A stretch of DNA of 42,342 nucleotides from an uncultured Bacteroidota bacterium (lineage in GTDB: Bacteria; Bacteroidota; Bacteroidia; Flavobacteriales; Flavobacteriaceae), in NCBI GenBank assembly GCA_902619855.1, contig CACNGE010000012.1, forward strand, positions 1 to 42,342, written 5' to 3'. Both the position numbers and the translations under genes were made by a program. Position 1 is the first letter of the stretch, and every line of letters begins with the position of its first letter. Under the pieces are notes generated by a model that was not told the origin of the DNA, did no database searches, and saw only the letters and a program-made list of their open reading frames with translations. Positions 42,029-42,342 of the stretch are shown here, piece after piece.

Positions 42029-42321
42029 CAACAAATAAAAATTTACATCAAGCATTTTCAGATCCCATCTTTTCTGCGATTGGCGAAATCGCTGAAAAAA
42101 TGCAAACACGAGCGTTTGCCATTGGTGGATGTGTTCGAGATGCATTATTGCAACGCAAAGACACCAAAGATATTGATGTCGTTTGTGAAGGTAGTGGTAT
42201 TGCGCTGGCAAAAGCAGTTGCTGACCAGCTTCCAAACGCAGGAAAATTGAGTGTTTTTAAAAACTATGGAACTGCAATGATTCAGGTTGGATCGACTTCA
42301 TCGTTTGTGTCTCAATTGTAA
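42025..42321 (+). CDS. CCA-adding enzyme / poly(A) polymerase head domain, N-terminal fragment
   Basis: 98 residues from a TTG overlapping the upstream TGA by 4 bases. It has the class II nucleotidyltransferase head: FAIGGCVRDALLQRKDTKDIDVV (GG...RD..L and DxD), then ALAKAVADQL and LSVFKNYGTAMIQ. The family continues after this point with a conserved EFVGARKESY-type block; here the frame instead reads VGSTSSFVSQL and stops at 42319-42321, 21 bases before the window edge. So the gene is cut off or broken at its 3' side in this sequence. The full enzyme, about 470 residues, adds CCA to tRNA 3' ends. Confidence 0.75.
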   Translation: MTTNKNLHQAFSDPIFSAIGEIAEKMQTRAFAIGGCVRDALLQRKDTKDIDVVCEGSGIALAKAVADQLPNAGKLSVFKNYGTAMIQVGSTSSFVSQL

Positions 42322-42342
42322 AGTCAAGTTGACTTGCAAACC

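Noticed and set aside
1-42342. CRISPR arrays, insertion sequences, prophage, tRNA or rRNA genes
   Set aside because: Looked for regular spaced repeats, transposase or integrase motifs, tRNA cloverleaf and rRNA blocks by eye; none was seen.

Overview
The window looks like a chromosome segment of an AT-rich member of Bacteroidota, most likely class Flavobacteriia. Supporting this are a SusC/SusD pair with a membrane-spanning LuxR-type regulator, two proteins with type IX secretion (T9SS) C-terminal sorting domains, an OstA-like protein, a TPR / DUF368 / DUF368 / aroE / DUF349 cluster, a Fur homologue of the CxxC-less kind, and recurrent TAnnTTTG promoter boxes instead of Shine-Dalgarno sequences. 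No CRISPR array, prophage, insertion sequence, tRNA or rRNA gene was recognised. Species cannot be named from the sequence alone.

Layout. 1-7739 (minus strand) is a glycan-utilisation-type locus: one-component regulator, T9SS-exported beta-sandwich protein, terminator, SusC, then SusD running off the left edge. 7740-8430 is gene-free and may hold a worn-out gene. 8431-11014 is a coupled VWA protein / MoxR-ChlI-type AAA+ ATPase pair. 11380-11922 is a small SAM methyltransferase. 11923-12291 is an odd convergent spacer with a 12-C tract. 12292-15660 (minus) is a DUF1800/DUF1501 pair. 15804-16694 is an unidentified polytopic membrane protein, facing a 6S RNA candidate, zapA and a small coiled-coil gene on the minus strand. 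17561-21660 is an M23 peptidase translationally coupled to a TonB-dependent receptor. 21657-24101 (minus) is a cysteine desulfurase and an ornithine aminotransferase. 24147-24940 is a decayed LytTR response regulator.

25034-38753 is a long plus-strand run of mostly housekeeping genes: SPOUT RNA methyltransferase, bifunctional (p)ppGpp enzyme, Fur homologue, purA, OstA-like LPS-transport protein, class III aminotransferase, TPR protein, two DUF368 (PopT-type) membrane proteins, aroE and a DUF349 gene that is frameshifted in this sequence. 38755-40545 (minus) is ruvX-def-mazG with overlapping ends. 40625-42321 (plus) is dapD, a TsaC/Sua5 protein and the start of a CCA-adding enzyme whose frame breaks just before the window ends.

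The points most worth a second look are the frameshifted DUF349 gene with an A-AAA-AAG heptamer and a downstream hairpin, the 6S RNA candidate after zapA, the tandem 11-bp repeats in the promoter of the glycan locus, the eroded LytTR regulator, the VWA/ATPase pair, and promoter boxes placed only 5-9 nt before several start codons. I did not find a clearly new multi-gene system.
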